From the NCBI GenBank assembly GCA_002938115.1, contig PTKD01000044.1, forward strand, positions 1 to 11,209: 11,209 bases of DNA. The letters run 5' to 3'. Every line of letters starts with the position of its first letter. Position 1 is the stretch's first letter. The stretch is from Alphaproteobacteria bacterium MarineAlpha9_Bin7 (GTDB lineage: Bacteria; Pseudomonadota; Alphaproteobacteria; UBA7887). Below are positions 1 through 7,007 of the stretch, in pieces. The position numbers and the translations under genes are program-made. The notes under the pieces are model-generated. The model was not told the origin of the DNA. It saw only the letters and a program-made list of their open reading frames with translations, and ran no database searches.

Positions 1-2
1 TC

Positions 3-17
3 TAAAGTAAAACTTTA
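3..17. repeat. Inverted repeat abutting the argS start codon
   Basis: TAAAGT-AAA-ACTTTA is a perfect inverted repeat with 6-base arms and a 3-base centre, ending one base before the argS ATG. It is AT-rich, so a hairpin would be weak. It occupies the place where a ribosome binding site would normally be. It may be a chance structure, or it may influence argS translation; that is inference. Confidence 0.4.
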
Positions 18-1802
18 ATGAATACATTCAATAACTTGCGAGAGGAAATTTATAGTGCACTTTCGCGTTTGAAGCAGTCTGGCCATATCCCTGGCGAGAT
101 AGTGACGAGTGCAATTTCGGTGGAACCTCCTCGCGATCCCGCGCACGGGGATGTGACTACGAACGCAGCACTGGTGTTGGCTGGTCCGGCCAAACGTAAA
201 CCTAGGGATTTGGCACAGATTCTGGCGCCGGAACTCGAGCGGATTAATGACGTGGCTTCGGTTGATATAGCCGGTCCCGGCTTTATTAATTTGCATCTAG
301 ATGATGATTATTGGCGACGGTTACTTCAGCAAGTACTTGAGGCCGGTCCAGAATATGGTCGCAATGAACTTGGCGCAGGTCGTAAAGTGATTGTTGAGTT
401 TGTCTCGGCCAATCCCACAGGTCCGCTTCACGTGGGGCATGCGCGTGGGGCTGTTTTTGGAGACGTATTGTCTCGTTTACTTATTTTTTCTGGGTTTGAC
501 GTTACGCGAGAATATTATTGGAATGATGCTGGTGCTCAGGTGGATAAGCTGGCCGCTGCCGTTTATCAACGGTATCTCGAAGGTATAGAGGGTGGCACAT
601 CTGTTGGCGTCGCGCGCCAGCGAGAAGTGGAGATTGAGTACAAAGGGGAGTATTTGATTGAGATTGGTTTGGCGTTGGCGAGGGACGAGGGCGATAAGTG
701 GAGAGGTGTGCCAGAATCGGAGTGGTTGCCACAATTTCGGGCAGTTGCGGTTGATGCGATGAAGTCACTAATTCGTGATGATCTGAGATCACTGGGTGCC
801 GAGTTTGATAGTGAGGTGTCTGAAAGCAAGCTTGTTGAGGATGGGAAAGTCGATGCAGCTGTTGGTGCGCTAAAGTCGCGGGGATTACTTTACGAGGGCA
901 AATTGGATCCGCCTAAGGGTAAAACCAAGGAATGGGATTCGCGTCAGCAAACTTTGTTTCGGTCTACACGATATGGAGACCAGGTGGATCGTCCATTGCG
1001 AAAGTCGGACGGTACGTGGACCTATTTTGCTACCGATATTGCGTATCACCTGGATAAATTCAATCGCGGGCATCGTGAAATGATTGACGTCTGGGGTGCT
1101 GATCACGGCGGTTATGTGAGTCGGGTTAGAGCTGCTGTCAAAGCACTAACGGATGGCGCTGCTAAGTTTGATGTCAAGCTGTGCCAGATGGTACGATTAT
1201 TCGAAGATGGAAAACCGGTCAAAATGTCGAAACGTGCGGGGAGTTTTGTTACCGTTAGTGATCTGTTAGAGGCGATGGAGAAAAGGGTTGGGGGTCAGGT
1301 TGGCAGGGACGTTGTTCGTTTTATAATGTTAACCCGAAAAAATGATGCACCACTTGATTTTGATTTTGCTAAAGCGGCGGAGCAGTCGCGTGATAACCCG
1401 GTATTTTATGTTCAATACGCTAACGCTCGAATATGCTCCATCAAGCGTCGGGTATCTGGTAACGAAGCTTTTTGTAAACCTGTTAGCGCCTCTGATTTGG
1501 CTCGCCTTGAACAATCCGATGAGCTGTCTTTAATTAGGCTAGTTGGCGACTGGCCCCGGCAAGTTGAGGCTGCCGCAGTTGCACGTGAGCCACATCGCTT
1601 GGCATTTTACTTGTATGATTTAGCTTCTGCGTTTCATGCTCTTTGGAATAAGGGAAACGATGAACCTGCTGCGCGATTTATCGTTGAGAATGATCCAAGT
1701 CTTACCCGTGCTCGCTTGGCTTTGATTGAGGCGGTTCGAATCGTAATTGTTGGAGGACTTGCCAATTTGTTTGGGATCACTCCACAAGATGAAATGCGCT
1801 GA
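18..1802 (+). CDS. argS: Arginyl-tRNA synthetase (class I)
   Basis: Cytoplasmic enzyme that charges tRNA-Arg with arginine using ATP. The 594-residue protein is close to the usual family length (E. coli about 577). It shows the three expected parts: an N-terminal additional domain (roughly residues 5-95), a Rossmann catalytic core (about 125-430) and a C-terminal DALR-type anticodon-binding domain starting near the NPVFYVQYANAR segment. The class I signatures are intact: HVGH at 138-141 (the HIGH motif) and KMSKR at 402-406 (the KMSKS loop). The ATG at 18 is chosen because the N-terminal domain begins right there; no Shine-Dalgarno sequence is visible, and a small inverted repeat sits directly upstream. 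The upstream gene is outside the window. Stop codons occur in all three frames before the ATG, including a TAATG overlap at 16-20. The family call is certain. Confidence 0.98.
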   Translation: MNTFNNLREEIYSALSRLKQSGHIPGEIVTSAISVEPPRDPAHGDVTTNAALVLAGPAKRKPRDLAQILAPELERINDVASVDIAGPGFINLHLDDDYWRRLLQQVLEAGPEYGRNELGAGRKVIVEFVSANPTGPLHVGHARGAVFGDVLSRLLIFSGFDVTREYYWNDAGAQVDKLAAAVYQRYLEGIEGGTSVGVARQREVEIEYKGEYLIEIGLALARDEGDKWRGVPESEWLPQFRAVAVDAMKSLIRDDLRSLGAEFDSEVSESKLVEDGKVDAAVGALKSRGLLYEGKLDPPKGKTKEWDSRQQTLFRSTRYGDQVDRPLRKSDGTWTYFATDIAYHLDKFNRGHREMIDVWGADHGGYVSRVRAAVKALTDGAAKFDVKLCQMVRLFEDGKPVKMSKRAGSFVTVSDLLEAMEKRVGGQVGRDVVRFIMLTRKNDAPLDFDFAKAAEQSRDNPVFYVQYANARICSIKRRVSGNEAFCKPVSASDLARLEQSDELSLIRLVGDWPRQVEAAAVAREPHRLAFYLYDLASAFHALWNKGNDEPAARFIVENDPSLTRARLALIEAVRIVIVGGLANLFGITPQDEMR

Positions 1803-1803
1803 A

Positions 1804-1818
1804 TGTTACTTAGTAACA
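1804..1818. repeat. Perfect inverted repeat before the SPOR gene start
   Basis: TGTTACT-T-AGTAACA has perfect 7-base arms around a single central base. It fills almost the whole gap between the argS stop and the SPOR ATG at 1820. It is too compact to be a good hairpin with all pairs formed, but could fold with the central bases unpaired, or could be a protein-binding palindrome. No T-tract follows, so it is not a classic terminator. Confidence 0.5.
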
Positions 1819-1819
1819 A

Positions 1820-2566
1820 ATGAGAACTTTCCTGGTCTTCGGCGTGGTGTTTTCCGCAGTTTGTTTGTTTATTTTCGTTGTATGGCGTGCCGCTACAACA
1901 CAGCAAAGTTTACACAACTATGCTGATTTACCGGTAATTGAAGCACTTTCGGGTCCTGCCCGTGTTCCGCCGGAGTCGCCTGGGGGGTTGCAGGTGCCGC
2001 ACCTGGATAAAACAGTGTTTGATGCCTTCGAGGATAGCAGGCAGACGACGCGAGTGGAAAAATTACTTCCGTCACCGGACAAGCCACGCGACCCATCCCA
2101 GTTAGCCGGTACAATTGAACATTTAGAAGAAATGCTGGAAGTTTTGGCGAAAGATCCGGCGGAGCCAGAATCGGGTGGAGAAATTATCCATAAGCGTTTC
2201 AAAGAAGGTGCTGCCGTGAATGTTGGAGCGGATTCCGGACCGGCCCCATCTGATTTTGACAGTGAATCCGTTGATGGGAATCCTATATCATCAAAATCGT
2301 TACACACGTTAAATTCTTTATTCGCAGTGCAGCTTGCTTCCTTCCGTAGCTTTGAGGCCGCGGAGGCAGGTTGGAAGAAAATTTTTGCGCAGGAAAGTCA
2401 GTTGCTTAGTGGTTTGTCGCCTACCATCAGTAAGGTAGAATTAGAGGATGCAGGTGGGACTTTCTATCGTCTCCAAGCCGGATTGTTAGCGGATCACGAT
2501 GCGGCTGCGGCACTATGTCAGGCCTTAACTGCGCAAAATTTGGATTGTCTGATTGTACGGCCTTGA
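1820..2566 (+). CDS. Membrane-anchored SPOR-domain protein
   Basis: Predicted inner-membrane protein of 248 residues that binds cell-wall glycan strands. One hydrophobic segment (about residues 4-23) follows a short basic N-terminus, so it should be a single-pass anchor with the rest in the periplasm. Residues 30-165 are a low-complexity linker rich in proline, serine and acidic residues. Residues about 167-248 form a SPOR domain, beginning with the AVQLASF segment and ending in LDCLIVRP. SPOR domains bind denuded peptidoglycan, typically at septa. The gene begins 17 bases after argS and overlaps nagZ by 14 bases; a SPOR gene between argS and nagZ is the standard alphaproteobacterial order. 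No Shine-Dalgarno sequence precedes the ATG, which follows a 15-base palindrome, so translation may be coupled to argS. The family is clear, but its exact cell-division or wall role is not. Confidence 0.9.
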   Translation: MRTFLVFGVVFSAVCLFIFVVWRAATTQQSLHNYADLPVIEALSGPARVPPESPGGLQVPHLDKTVFDAFEDSRQTTRVEKLLPSPDKPRDPSQLAGTIEHLEEMLEVLAKDPAEPESGGEIIHKRFKEGAAVNVGADSGPAPSDFDSESVDGNPISSKSLHTLNSLFAVQLASFRSFEAAEAGWKKIFAQESQLLSGLSPTISKVELEDAGGTFYRLQAGLLADHDAAAALCQALTAQNLDCLIVRP

Positions 2567-3578
2567 GCCCACACCTCGGCCGTTGATATTTGGCTGTGCG
2601 GGTCCCGATCTACTCGATGACGAACGCTCTCTCTTTGCTAAAGCCAATCCATATGGTTTTATTCTATTCGATCGCAATATCGAAAATCCTAAGCAGGTGC
2701 GCTTGCTTGTAGGTGAATTGCGAGAGGCGGTAGGTAGACGAGATGCTCCGGTTCTCGTAGACCAGGAAGGGGGACGTGTCGCGCGCCTTGGACCACCTTT
2801 TTGGCGCACCTCACCGGCCGCTGGGAGATTGGGGGCTTTGATAGGGGATGACGTTGCTAAGGCATGTAAAGCGATCTTTCTGAATAGCCAAATAATTGCC
2901 TACGAACTTTCCGAACTTAATATATCTGTTGATTGTATGCCTGTACTCGATCTCGCGGTTGCAGGAGGCCACGAGGTAATAGGTGACCGCGCGTATGGTA
3001 CTGTGCCTACTCGAGTGGCAGAATTTGGGCGTGCAGCTTGTTCAGGGTTGTTGAGCGGCGGGGTATTGCCAGTAATTAAGCATATACCCGGCCATGGGCG
3101 CGCAACAATTGATAGCCATGTCTCGCTGCCCTTTGTAGAGGCCGCTTGGGCAGACCTGTTGGGGGCTGATTTCGCACCTTTCAGGGCTCTATGCGACATG
3201 CCCTTGGCAATGACGGCTCACGTTGTTTTTACGGCGATCGATAAAGACCATCCAGCAACTACCTCGCCGTTAGTCATACGCGATGTAATTCGTGGTGAAA
3301 TCGGGTTTGAAGGTTTGTTGATGACTGACGATATTTGCATGCCTGCCCTTCAGGGCTCCCCCATCGAACGGGCGGAGAGGGCATTGGCTGCCGGCTGTGA
3401 CGTAGTGCTTCATTGTAATGGGAAATTAAAGGAAATGGCAGAAATAGCGAATGGCATCGGTTTGATGGGGAAGATCAGTCGGAGACGTGCGATACGTGCA
3501 GCATCACTTCGTGGTAAGCAACTTTCGCCGGAAGAATTCGCTGATGCAAAAATAAACCTTGATAGTTTGCTTGGTTAA
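2553..3578 (+). CDS. nagZ: Beta-N-acetylhexosaminidase (GH3, NagZ)
   Basis: Cytoplasmic glycoside hydrolase family 3 enzyme that removes N-acetylglucosamine from GlcNAc-anhydromuropeptides during peptidoglycan recycling. In bacteria with an AmpR/AmpC system its products also feed beta-lactamase induction. The 341-residue protein has the VDQEGGRVARLGPP segment, the KHIPGHG loop at residues 176-182 with the D187-x-H189 pair expected to act as acid/base dyad, and the MTDD segment at 257-260 with D259 as the likely nucleophile. The single GH3 TIM-barrel domain without extra domains fits NagZ. The start is a TTG at 2553, inside the end of the SPOR gene. A second in-frame TTG at 2583 (before IFGCAGPDLL) is a plausible alternative that would shorten the protein by 10 residues and remove the overlap. 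Function is well supported; the start is less certain. Confidence 0.95.
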   Translation: MYGLEPTPRPLIFGCAGPDLLDDERSLFAKANPYGFILFDRNIENPKQVRLLVGELREAVGRRDAPVLVDQEGGRVARLGPPFWRTSPAAGRLGALIGDDVAKACKAIFLNSQIIAYELSELNISVDCMPVLDLAVAGGHEVIGDRAYGTVPTRVAEFGRAACSGLLSGGVLPVIKHIPGHGRATIDSHVSLPFVEAAWADLLGADFAPFRALCDMPLAMTAHVVFTAIDKDHPATTSPLVIRDVIRGEIGFEGLLMTDDICMPALQGSPIERAERALAAGCDVVLHCNGKLKEMAEIANGIGLMGKISRRRAIRAASLRGKQLSPEEFADAKINLDSLLG

Positions 3579-3596
3579 AGAGAAGAGACGAAGACT

Positions 3597-4277
3597 ATGG
3601 TGGAGATTGGGTATTTAGTTTCAACTTGGTTGTTCCCCGTGTTAGTTGCCATCACGCTGCATGAGGCTGCACATGGCTACGTAGCGTGGCAACTTGGAGA
3701 TTCGACGGCAAAGTTACAGGGGAGGGTCACCTTCAACCCGTTAAAGCATATTGATCCGGTCGGCACGCTACTTCTCCCAGGTTTGCTTATCTTGATACGT
3801 GCTCCATTTCTGTTTGGTTTTGCCAAGCCTGTGCCGATCAATTTTATGAAACTCCGCAATCCGCGCCGTGACATGGTCTGGGTAGCCCTGGCTGGGCCCG
3901 GGATGAATTTGGTACTTGCACTAGTCTCAGCTTTCTTAGTTCACTTCGCTGTTTTAGCTCCTAGTTTCTTGGAACCATGGGTAGTACAAAACCTGGTAAA
4001 TTCCATTTTAATTAATCTAGTACTAGCAATTTTTAATCTAATTCCCCTTCCTCCGTTGGACGGAGGCCGCGTAGCCGTGGGGCTCTTGCCACACCCATGG
4101 TCAAGTCTGTTGGCACGGACCGAGCGGTATGGGTTGTTAGTTTTGATTGGCCTAATATTCATCGTGCCGTTAATCGCTGGTGAGGTTGGGATAGAATTTA
4201 ATCTTTTTGTCTGGTTGGTTGGTGTGCCGGTGGAGGCATTATTTAACTTGATCGCAGTTGTTGCCGGCCTACGGTAA
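3597..4277 (+). CDS. Site-2 protease family (M50) membrane metalloprotease
   Basis: Intramembrane zinc metalloprotease of the compact SpoIVFB/YwhC-like M50 group, 226 residues with about five to six hydrophobic segments. The zinc-binding HEAAH lies at residues 22-26 in the first membrane segment, with E23 as catalytic residue. The third metal ligand is D155 in the LDGGR motif (154-158), preceded by the typical FNLIPLPP stretch. The GRVTFNPLKHIDPVGTLLLP segment is characteristic of this subgroup. No PDZ domain is present, which argues against RseP, the sigma-E pathway protease. The substrate is unknown. It follows nagZ by 18 bases and ends one base before scpA. The upstream bases are purine-rich (AGAGAAGAGACGAAG) and may serve as a loose ribosome binding site. 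Family assignment is strong; any role in wall stress or chromosome segregation would be a guess from position. Confidence 0.93.
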   Translation: MVEIGYLVSTWLFPVLVAITLHEAAHGYVAWQLGDSTAKLQGRVTFNPLKHIDPVGTLLLPGLLILIRAPFLFGFAKPVPINFMKLRNPRRDMVWVALAGPGMNLVLALVSAFLVHFAVLAPSFLEPWVVQNLVNSILINLVLAIFNLIPLPPLDGGRVAVGLLPHPWSSLLARTERYGLLVLIGLIFIVPLIAGEVGIEFNLFVWLVGVPVEALFNLIAVVAGLR

Positions 4278-4278
4278 T

Positions 4279-5073
4279 ATGCCGATCCCAAATATAAAAT
4301 TGATAAAAACTGGAACTCCAACATCGGTGTTGCAACAACCTCAACAACTAGTACTTGATCTAGATGGTTTTGAAGGTCCTATTGACCTGCTCCTTGCTTT
4401 GGCAAGAGAACAAAAAGTTGACTTGGCCCGAATTTCCATTCTCGAACTGGCCAATCAATATCTTGCATATGTTGAAAGTGCGCGCCAGTTGCGTTTGGAG
4501 TTAGCCTCGGATTACCTTGTTATGGCAGCTTGGCTAGCTTATTTGAAATCACGACTTCTTCTGCCGCGTGAGAATGATGAAGAGGAACCGGATCCTGAAC
4601 TTCTTGCGGAAGCATTAGCATTACAACTGCGCCGTTTGGAAGCGATGCGCGACGCCGGGCAAAACCTTTTTGCTCGTGACTTGCTCGGCCGGGACGTGTT
4701 TGCGCGGGGTAACGCTGAAGGTTTAGCGATTGTATTCCGGCCATATTATTCGCCATCGATGCACGATCTGGTCAGAGCATATGCGGATCAGCGCCGACGT
4801 GGCGAGTCAACTAGGATGTCAATTGAACCTAGCGAGATCTACAGTGTTGAAATGGCACTACGGCGGCTTTCTAACATGGTGGGACAAAATTTGGACTGGA
4901 TGAGTCTGCAAAGCTTTTTGCCTGCAGATCTTGTGGATGGTTTGATTGCCCGGTCTGCCTTAGCGTCAACATTTGCGGCGTCGCTTGAACTTGCACGCGA
5001 GGGTAAAATTGAAGTTCAGCAGCAGGGCATGTTTGGTCCAATATATTTGCGTCTCCGGAAAGTGGAGGCCTGA
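4279..5073 (+). CDS. scpA: Segregation and condensation protein A
   Basis: Kleisin subunit of the SMC-ScpA-ScpB condensin that compacts and helps segregate the chromosome. ScpA bridges the SMC heads and binds ScpB. The protein has 264 residues from the ATG at 4279. The N-terminal kleisin motif LDLDGFEGPIDLLLALA (about residues 26-42) is followed by a helical SMC-binding region ending around the YLKSRLLLPR segment. An acidic, variable linker comes next, and then a C-terminal winged-helix region that includes the MALRRLSNMVG part. I prefer the ATG at 4279, one base after the protease stop, over a TTG at 4258. The TTG would add seven residues and overlap the protease gene. Neither start has a good Shine-Dalgarno sequence, so translation is probably coupled to the upstream gene. 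It is followed by scpB after two bases, as expected for the pair. Confidence 0.95.
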   Translation: MPIPNIKLIKTGTPTSVLQQPQQLVLDLDGFEGPIDLLLALAREQKVDLARISILELANQYLAYVESARQLRLELASDYLVMAAWLAYLKSRLLLPRENDEEEPDPELLAEALALQLRRLEAMRDAGQNLFARDLLGRDVFARGNAEGLAIVFRPYYSPSMHDLVRAYADQRRRGESTRMSIEPSEIYSVEMALRRLSNMVGQNLDWMSLQSFLPADLVDGLIARSALASTFAASLELAREGKIEVQQQGMFGPIYLRLRKVEA

Positions 5074-5075
5074 CC

Positions 5076-5711
5076 ATGGAGGAGCGTCACCGTCACTTAC
5101 GCATCGTCGAAGCACTGTTATTCTCGTCAAAAGACCCGTTGTCTGCAGAAATAATAGCGGAACATATTCCTCAAGTGGAAGATGTAACGAGCTTACTTGC
5201 AGAACTTTCAGACCATTATTCGGAACGTGGTGTAAATCTAGTAAATGTTGCAGGAGGCTGGACATTTCGCACTGCTCCCGACATGGGACCGGTACTGCAA
5301 CGAGAGGCGGAAGTTAAACGGAAGCTGTCGCGTGCCGCTTTAGAAACGCTTGCGATAGTGGCATACCATCAACCGGTTACCCGGGCTGAGATTGAACAAA
5401 TTCGCGGTGTGACAGTAAGCAAGGGTACACTAGACATACTGTTTGACGCGGGTTGGGTTGCTCCTAGGGGTCGTCGTAGGACACCTGGCAGACCGGTAAC
5501 TTGGGTTACTACAGATGATTTCCTCAATCACTTTGGGTTGTCTGAGATTGACGATTTGCCCGGTGTCGAAGAGCTGAGGGCGTCGGGCTTGTTAGATGTG
5601 TCCCCGCCGCCGCTGATTATTGCTGAGGCGGGTTTAGAGGACGACGGACGCGAGATAGACGACGAAGATCAACCAGATTTTATGGTTGAACTAGGCGAGG
5701 ACGAGGAATAG
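5076..5711 (+). CDS. scpB: Segregation and condensation protein B
   Basis: Dimeric winged-helix partner of ScpA in the SMC condensin complex, acting on the nucleoid. The 211-residue protein has the first winged helix at about residues 4-80. The second starts near residue 84 with the highly conserved LSRAALETLAIVAYHQPVT segment, followed by IRGV, SKGTLDILF and the basic GRRRTPGRPVTW stretch. The C-terminus (about 175-211) is a strongly acidic tail, common in this family. A good GGAGG ribosome binding site at 5064-5068, seven bases before the ATG, supports the start. It is the last gene of the tight argS-to-scpB run and is followed by the largest gap in the window. Confidence 0.96.
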   Translation: MEERHRHLRIVEALLFSSKDPLSAEIIAEHIPQVEDVTSLLAELSDHYSERGVNLVNVAGGWTFRTAPDMGPVLQREAEVKRKLSRAALETLAIVAYHQPVTRAEIEQIRGVTVSKGTLDILFDAGWVAPRGRRRTPGRPVTWVTTDDFLNHFGLSEIDDLPGVEELRASGLLDVSPPPLIIAEAGLEDDGREIDDEDQPDFMVELGEDEE

Positions 5712-5807
5712 GGCATCTGAGTGAAGGTGGAAAATCTACTTTCTGCTTGCATTCCGTTATCAATTTAGCGTCGTTTTTCAGGAAATTTGCGGAACGTTTG
5801 TTTTTGT

Positions 5808-5833
5808 CGGCGTAGTTCGCCGGGAAAATTTTT
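5808..5833 (+). terminator. Possible weak rho-independent terminator after scpB
   Basis: CGGCG-TAGTT-CGCCG (5808-5822) forms a 5-bp GC stem with a 5-base loop, and five Ts follow at 5829-5833. The T-run starts six bases after the stem rather than immediately, and the stem is short, so this is a poor terminator at best. It lies about 100 bases after the scpB stop and before the fbpA start, which is the expected place. Confidence 0.3.
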
Positions 5834-5836
5834 CCC
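5822..5836. repeat. Perfect palindrome upstream of fbpA
   Basis: GGGAAAA-T-TTTTCCC has perfect 7-base arms around one base and shares its first base with the stem-loop at 5808-5822. Its last three bases begin a second palindrome, CCCATGGG (5834-5841). It could be an operator for a dimeric regulator, or part of a compound terminator. It does not match a Fur consensus that I recognise. Confidence 0.4.
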
Positions 5837-5894
5837 ATGGGACAACCGACAGAGATTGAGTTATTTGATCGGGGGCGGTAGAACTAATTGAGAA

Positions 5895-5915
5895 CAAGAA
5901 TTAGTCGCGTTCTTG
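5895..5915. repeat. Inverted repeat between the two candidate fbpA starts
   Basis: CAAGAA (5895-5900) and TTCTTG (5910-5915) form 6-base arms around a 9-base spacer, and are followed by the palindrome TTGATCAA (5913-5920). It lies at or just after the weak candidate promoter and before the ribosome binding site at 5927. It could be an operator or a leader hairpin, but arms this short also arise by chance. Confidence 0.25.
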
Positions 5916-5926
5916 ATCAATATTCC

Positions 5927-5931
5927 AAGGA
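5927..5931 (+). promoter_or_regulatory. Ribosome binding site choosing the fbpA ATG
   Basis: AAGGA lies seven bases before the ATG at 5939. This favours that ATG over the upstream in-frame TTG at 5888, which has only a poorly matching G-rich stretch (GGGGGCGG) ahead of it. Confidence 0.6.
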
Positions 5932-5938
5932 ACGATTC

Positions 5939-6985
5939 ATGGCTCTGCATAGTTACCTATCGGGGATATCGCAAATGTTCCTAGTAGTTACGCTACTTAT
6001 CGTCGGAACTGCTGGGGTCCGTGAGGTTTTGGCGGCGGAGGTAAATGTTTATTCGGGGCGCAAAGAAGCACTCATCCGACCAGTTCTGGACCGGTTCACA
6101 GAGCAAACGGACATCATCGTCAACTTGGTTAGTGGCAAAGCCGGTCAGCTGCGAGAGCGTTTGTTGGTAGAGGGGCGCAATAGTCCCGCCGACGTTCTGA
6201 TCACAGCCGACGTGGCTAACCTTCACCGTGCAACGGTTGCGGGCTTATTCCAACCCATTGACTCGGAAGTTCTCGATAGACGAATCCCGGCAATTTACCG
6301 TGACCCAGGCAAACATTGGTTTGGCCTGAGTCTTCGTGCGAGGATTTTTGTATATGCTCGTGAACGCGTCCAAGTCGATGAGCTGTCAACATATGAAGAC
6401 TTGACCGCCCTGAAATGGCGGGACCGTATTACCGTGCGCTCTTCTAGCAACGTGTACAATCAGTCGTTGATTTCTTCTATGATTGCCGTCCATGGTATTG
6501 ATGCTGCAGAACTTTGGGTTCGTGGGCTTGTTAAGAACTTTGCTCGTTCACCGAAGGGCGGCGACACCGACCAAATTCGTGCCGTGGCTGCAGGTGAAGC
6601 GGATATTGCTATAGTTAATTCTTATTATTATGGGCGATTAGTGGCCTCTTCGAAGAGAAGCGACAGCGACATCGTCGAGAGGACAGCTATTTTTTTTCCT
6701 AATCAAGGTGGGCGTGGAACTCATGTGAATGTCTCCGGAGCAGGTGTGACGGCTTACGCAAAAAATCGTTTGGAAGCAATATCACTATTGGAATTTATGG
6801 CTTCGCCAGAGGGACAGAGTTTGTTTGCCGATCTTAACCATGAATTTCCTGTAAGTGGGGACGTGAGTAAGTCGCGCATTGTTTCTACTTGGGGTTCATT
6901 CATAGCTGATGAACTGAACCTCGCGCTTCTAGGCGAACATAATGGCGATGCAATCCGGGTTGCTGACCGTGCTGGCTGGAGATGA
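5939..6985 (+). CDS. fbpA: Ferric-iron ABC transporter, periplasmic binding protein
   Basis: Periplasmic protein of the FbpA/FutA/AfuA type that captures Fe(III) and hands it to the FbpB-FbpC importer. From the ATG at 5939 it has 348 residues. Residues 10-33 form a hydrophobic signal segment with likely cleavage near VLA-A (32-33), and the mature protein begins with the typical VNVYSGR strand. SSSNVYNQS puts Y173 at 56 and 57 residues from Y229 and Y230 of the NSYYYGR motif; this is the spacing of the three iron-ligand tyrosines in FutA-type proteins. The usual His-Tyr after the first strand (SSRHY in FutA) is replaced by K-E (SGRKE). The C-terminal LLGEHN...DRAGW is typical of the family. 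No lipobox and no twin-arginine motif are seen. The ATG start leaves a signal n-region with no Lys or Arg, so the TTG at 5888 remains possible. Confidence 0.92.
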   Translation: MALHSYLSGISQMFLVVTLLIVGTAGVREVLAAEVNVYSGRKEALIRPVLDRFTEQTDIIVNLVSGKAGQLRERLLVEGRNSPADVLITADVANLHRATVAGLFQPIDSEVLDRRIPAIYRDPGKHWFGLSLRARIFVYARERVQVDELSTYEDLTALKWRDRITVRSSSNVYNQSLISSMIAVHGIDAAELWVRGLVKNFARSPKGGDTDQIRAVAAGEADIAIVNSYYYGRLVASSKRSDSDIVERTAIFFPNQGGRGTHVNVSGAGVTAYAKNRLEAISLLEFMASPEGQSLFADLNHEFPVSGDVSKSRIVSTWGSFIADELNLALLGEHNGDAIRVADRAGWR

Positions 6986-7007
6986 ATGTTCCTCGGGTGT
7001 TACTAGT

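Larger units (their letters stand above)
5712..5938 (+). promoter_or_regulatory. Intergenic region likely holding the fbp operon promoter
   Basis: This 227-base gap separates scpB from the iron importer genes and is the likeliest site of a new promoter. The only candidate I can point to is TTGAGT (5856-5861), 17 bases, TAGAAC (5879-5884), a 4/6 match at each box, which is weak. It would start transcription near 5890. I looked for Fur-type, Irr-type and TGA-N9-TCA iron-rhodo-type operators and found no convincing match. Short inverted repeats in the gap are listed separately. The first 90 bases show nothing recognisable. Confidence 0.35.

Noticed and set aside
391..588. Open frame inside argS, plus similar frames at 4973-5317 and 10288-10575 and the minus-strand frames
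   Set aside because: They lie wholly or mostly within well-supported genes in another frame and show no recognisable motifs, so I treat them as chance frames.
4258..4278. TTG start for scpA at 4258
   Set aside because: The ATG at 4279 directly follows the protease stop and gives a normal ScpA length. The TTG has no ribosome binding site at proper distance.
5721..5768. GTG-started 15-codon ORF after scpB
   Set aside because: It is very short, with no ribosome binding site and no recognisable content.
5712..5938. Fur, Irr or iron-rhodo (TGA-N9-TCA) operator upstream of fbpA
   Set aside because: I searched by eye and found only partial matches such as TGA-N9-TCG, not good enough to report as a site.
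5888..5960. FbpA as a Tat substrate (SKERF resembling a twin-arginine motif near the tat genes)
   Set aside because: There is no Arg-Arg pair. The segment reads K-E-R-F, and the preferred ATG excludes it.
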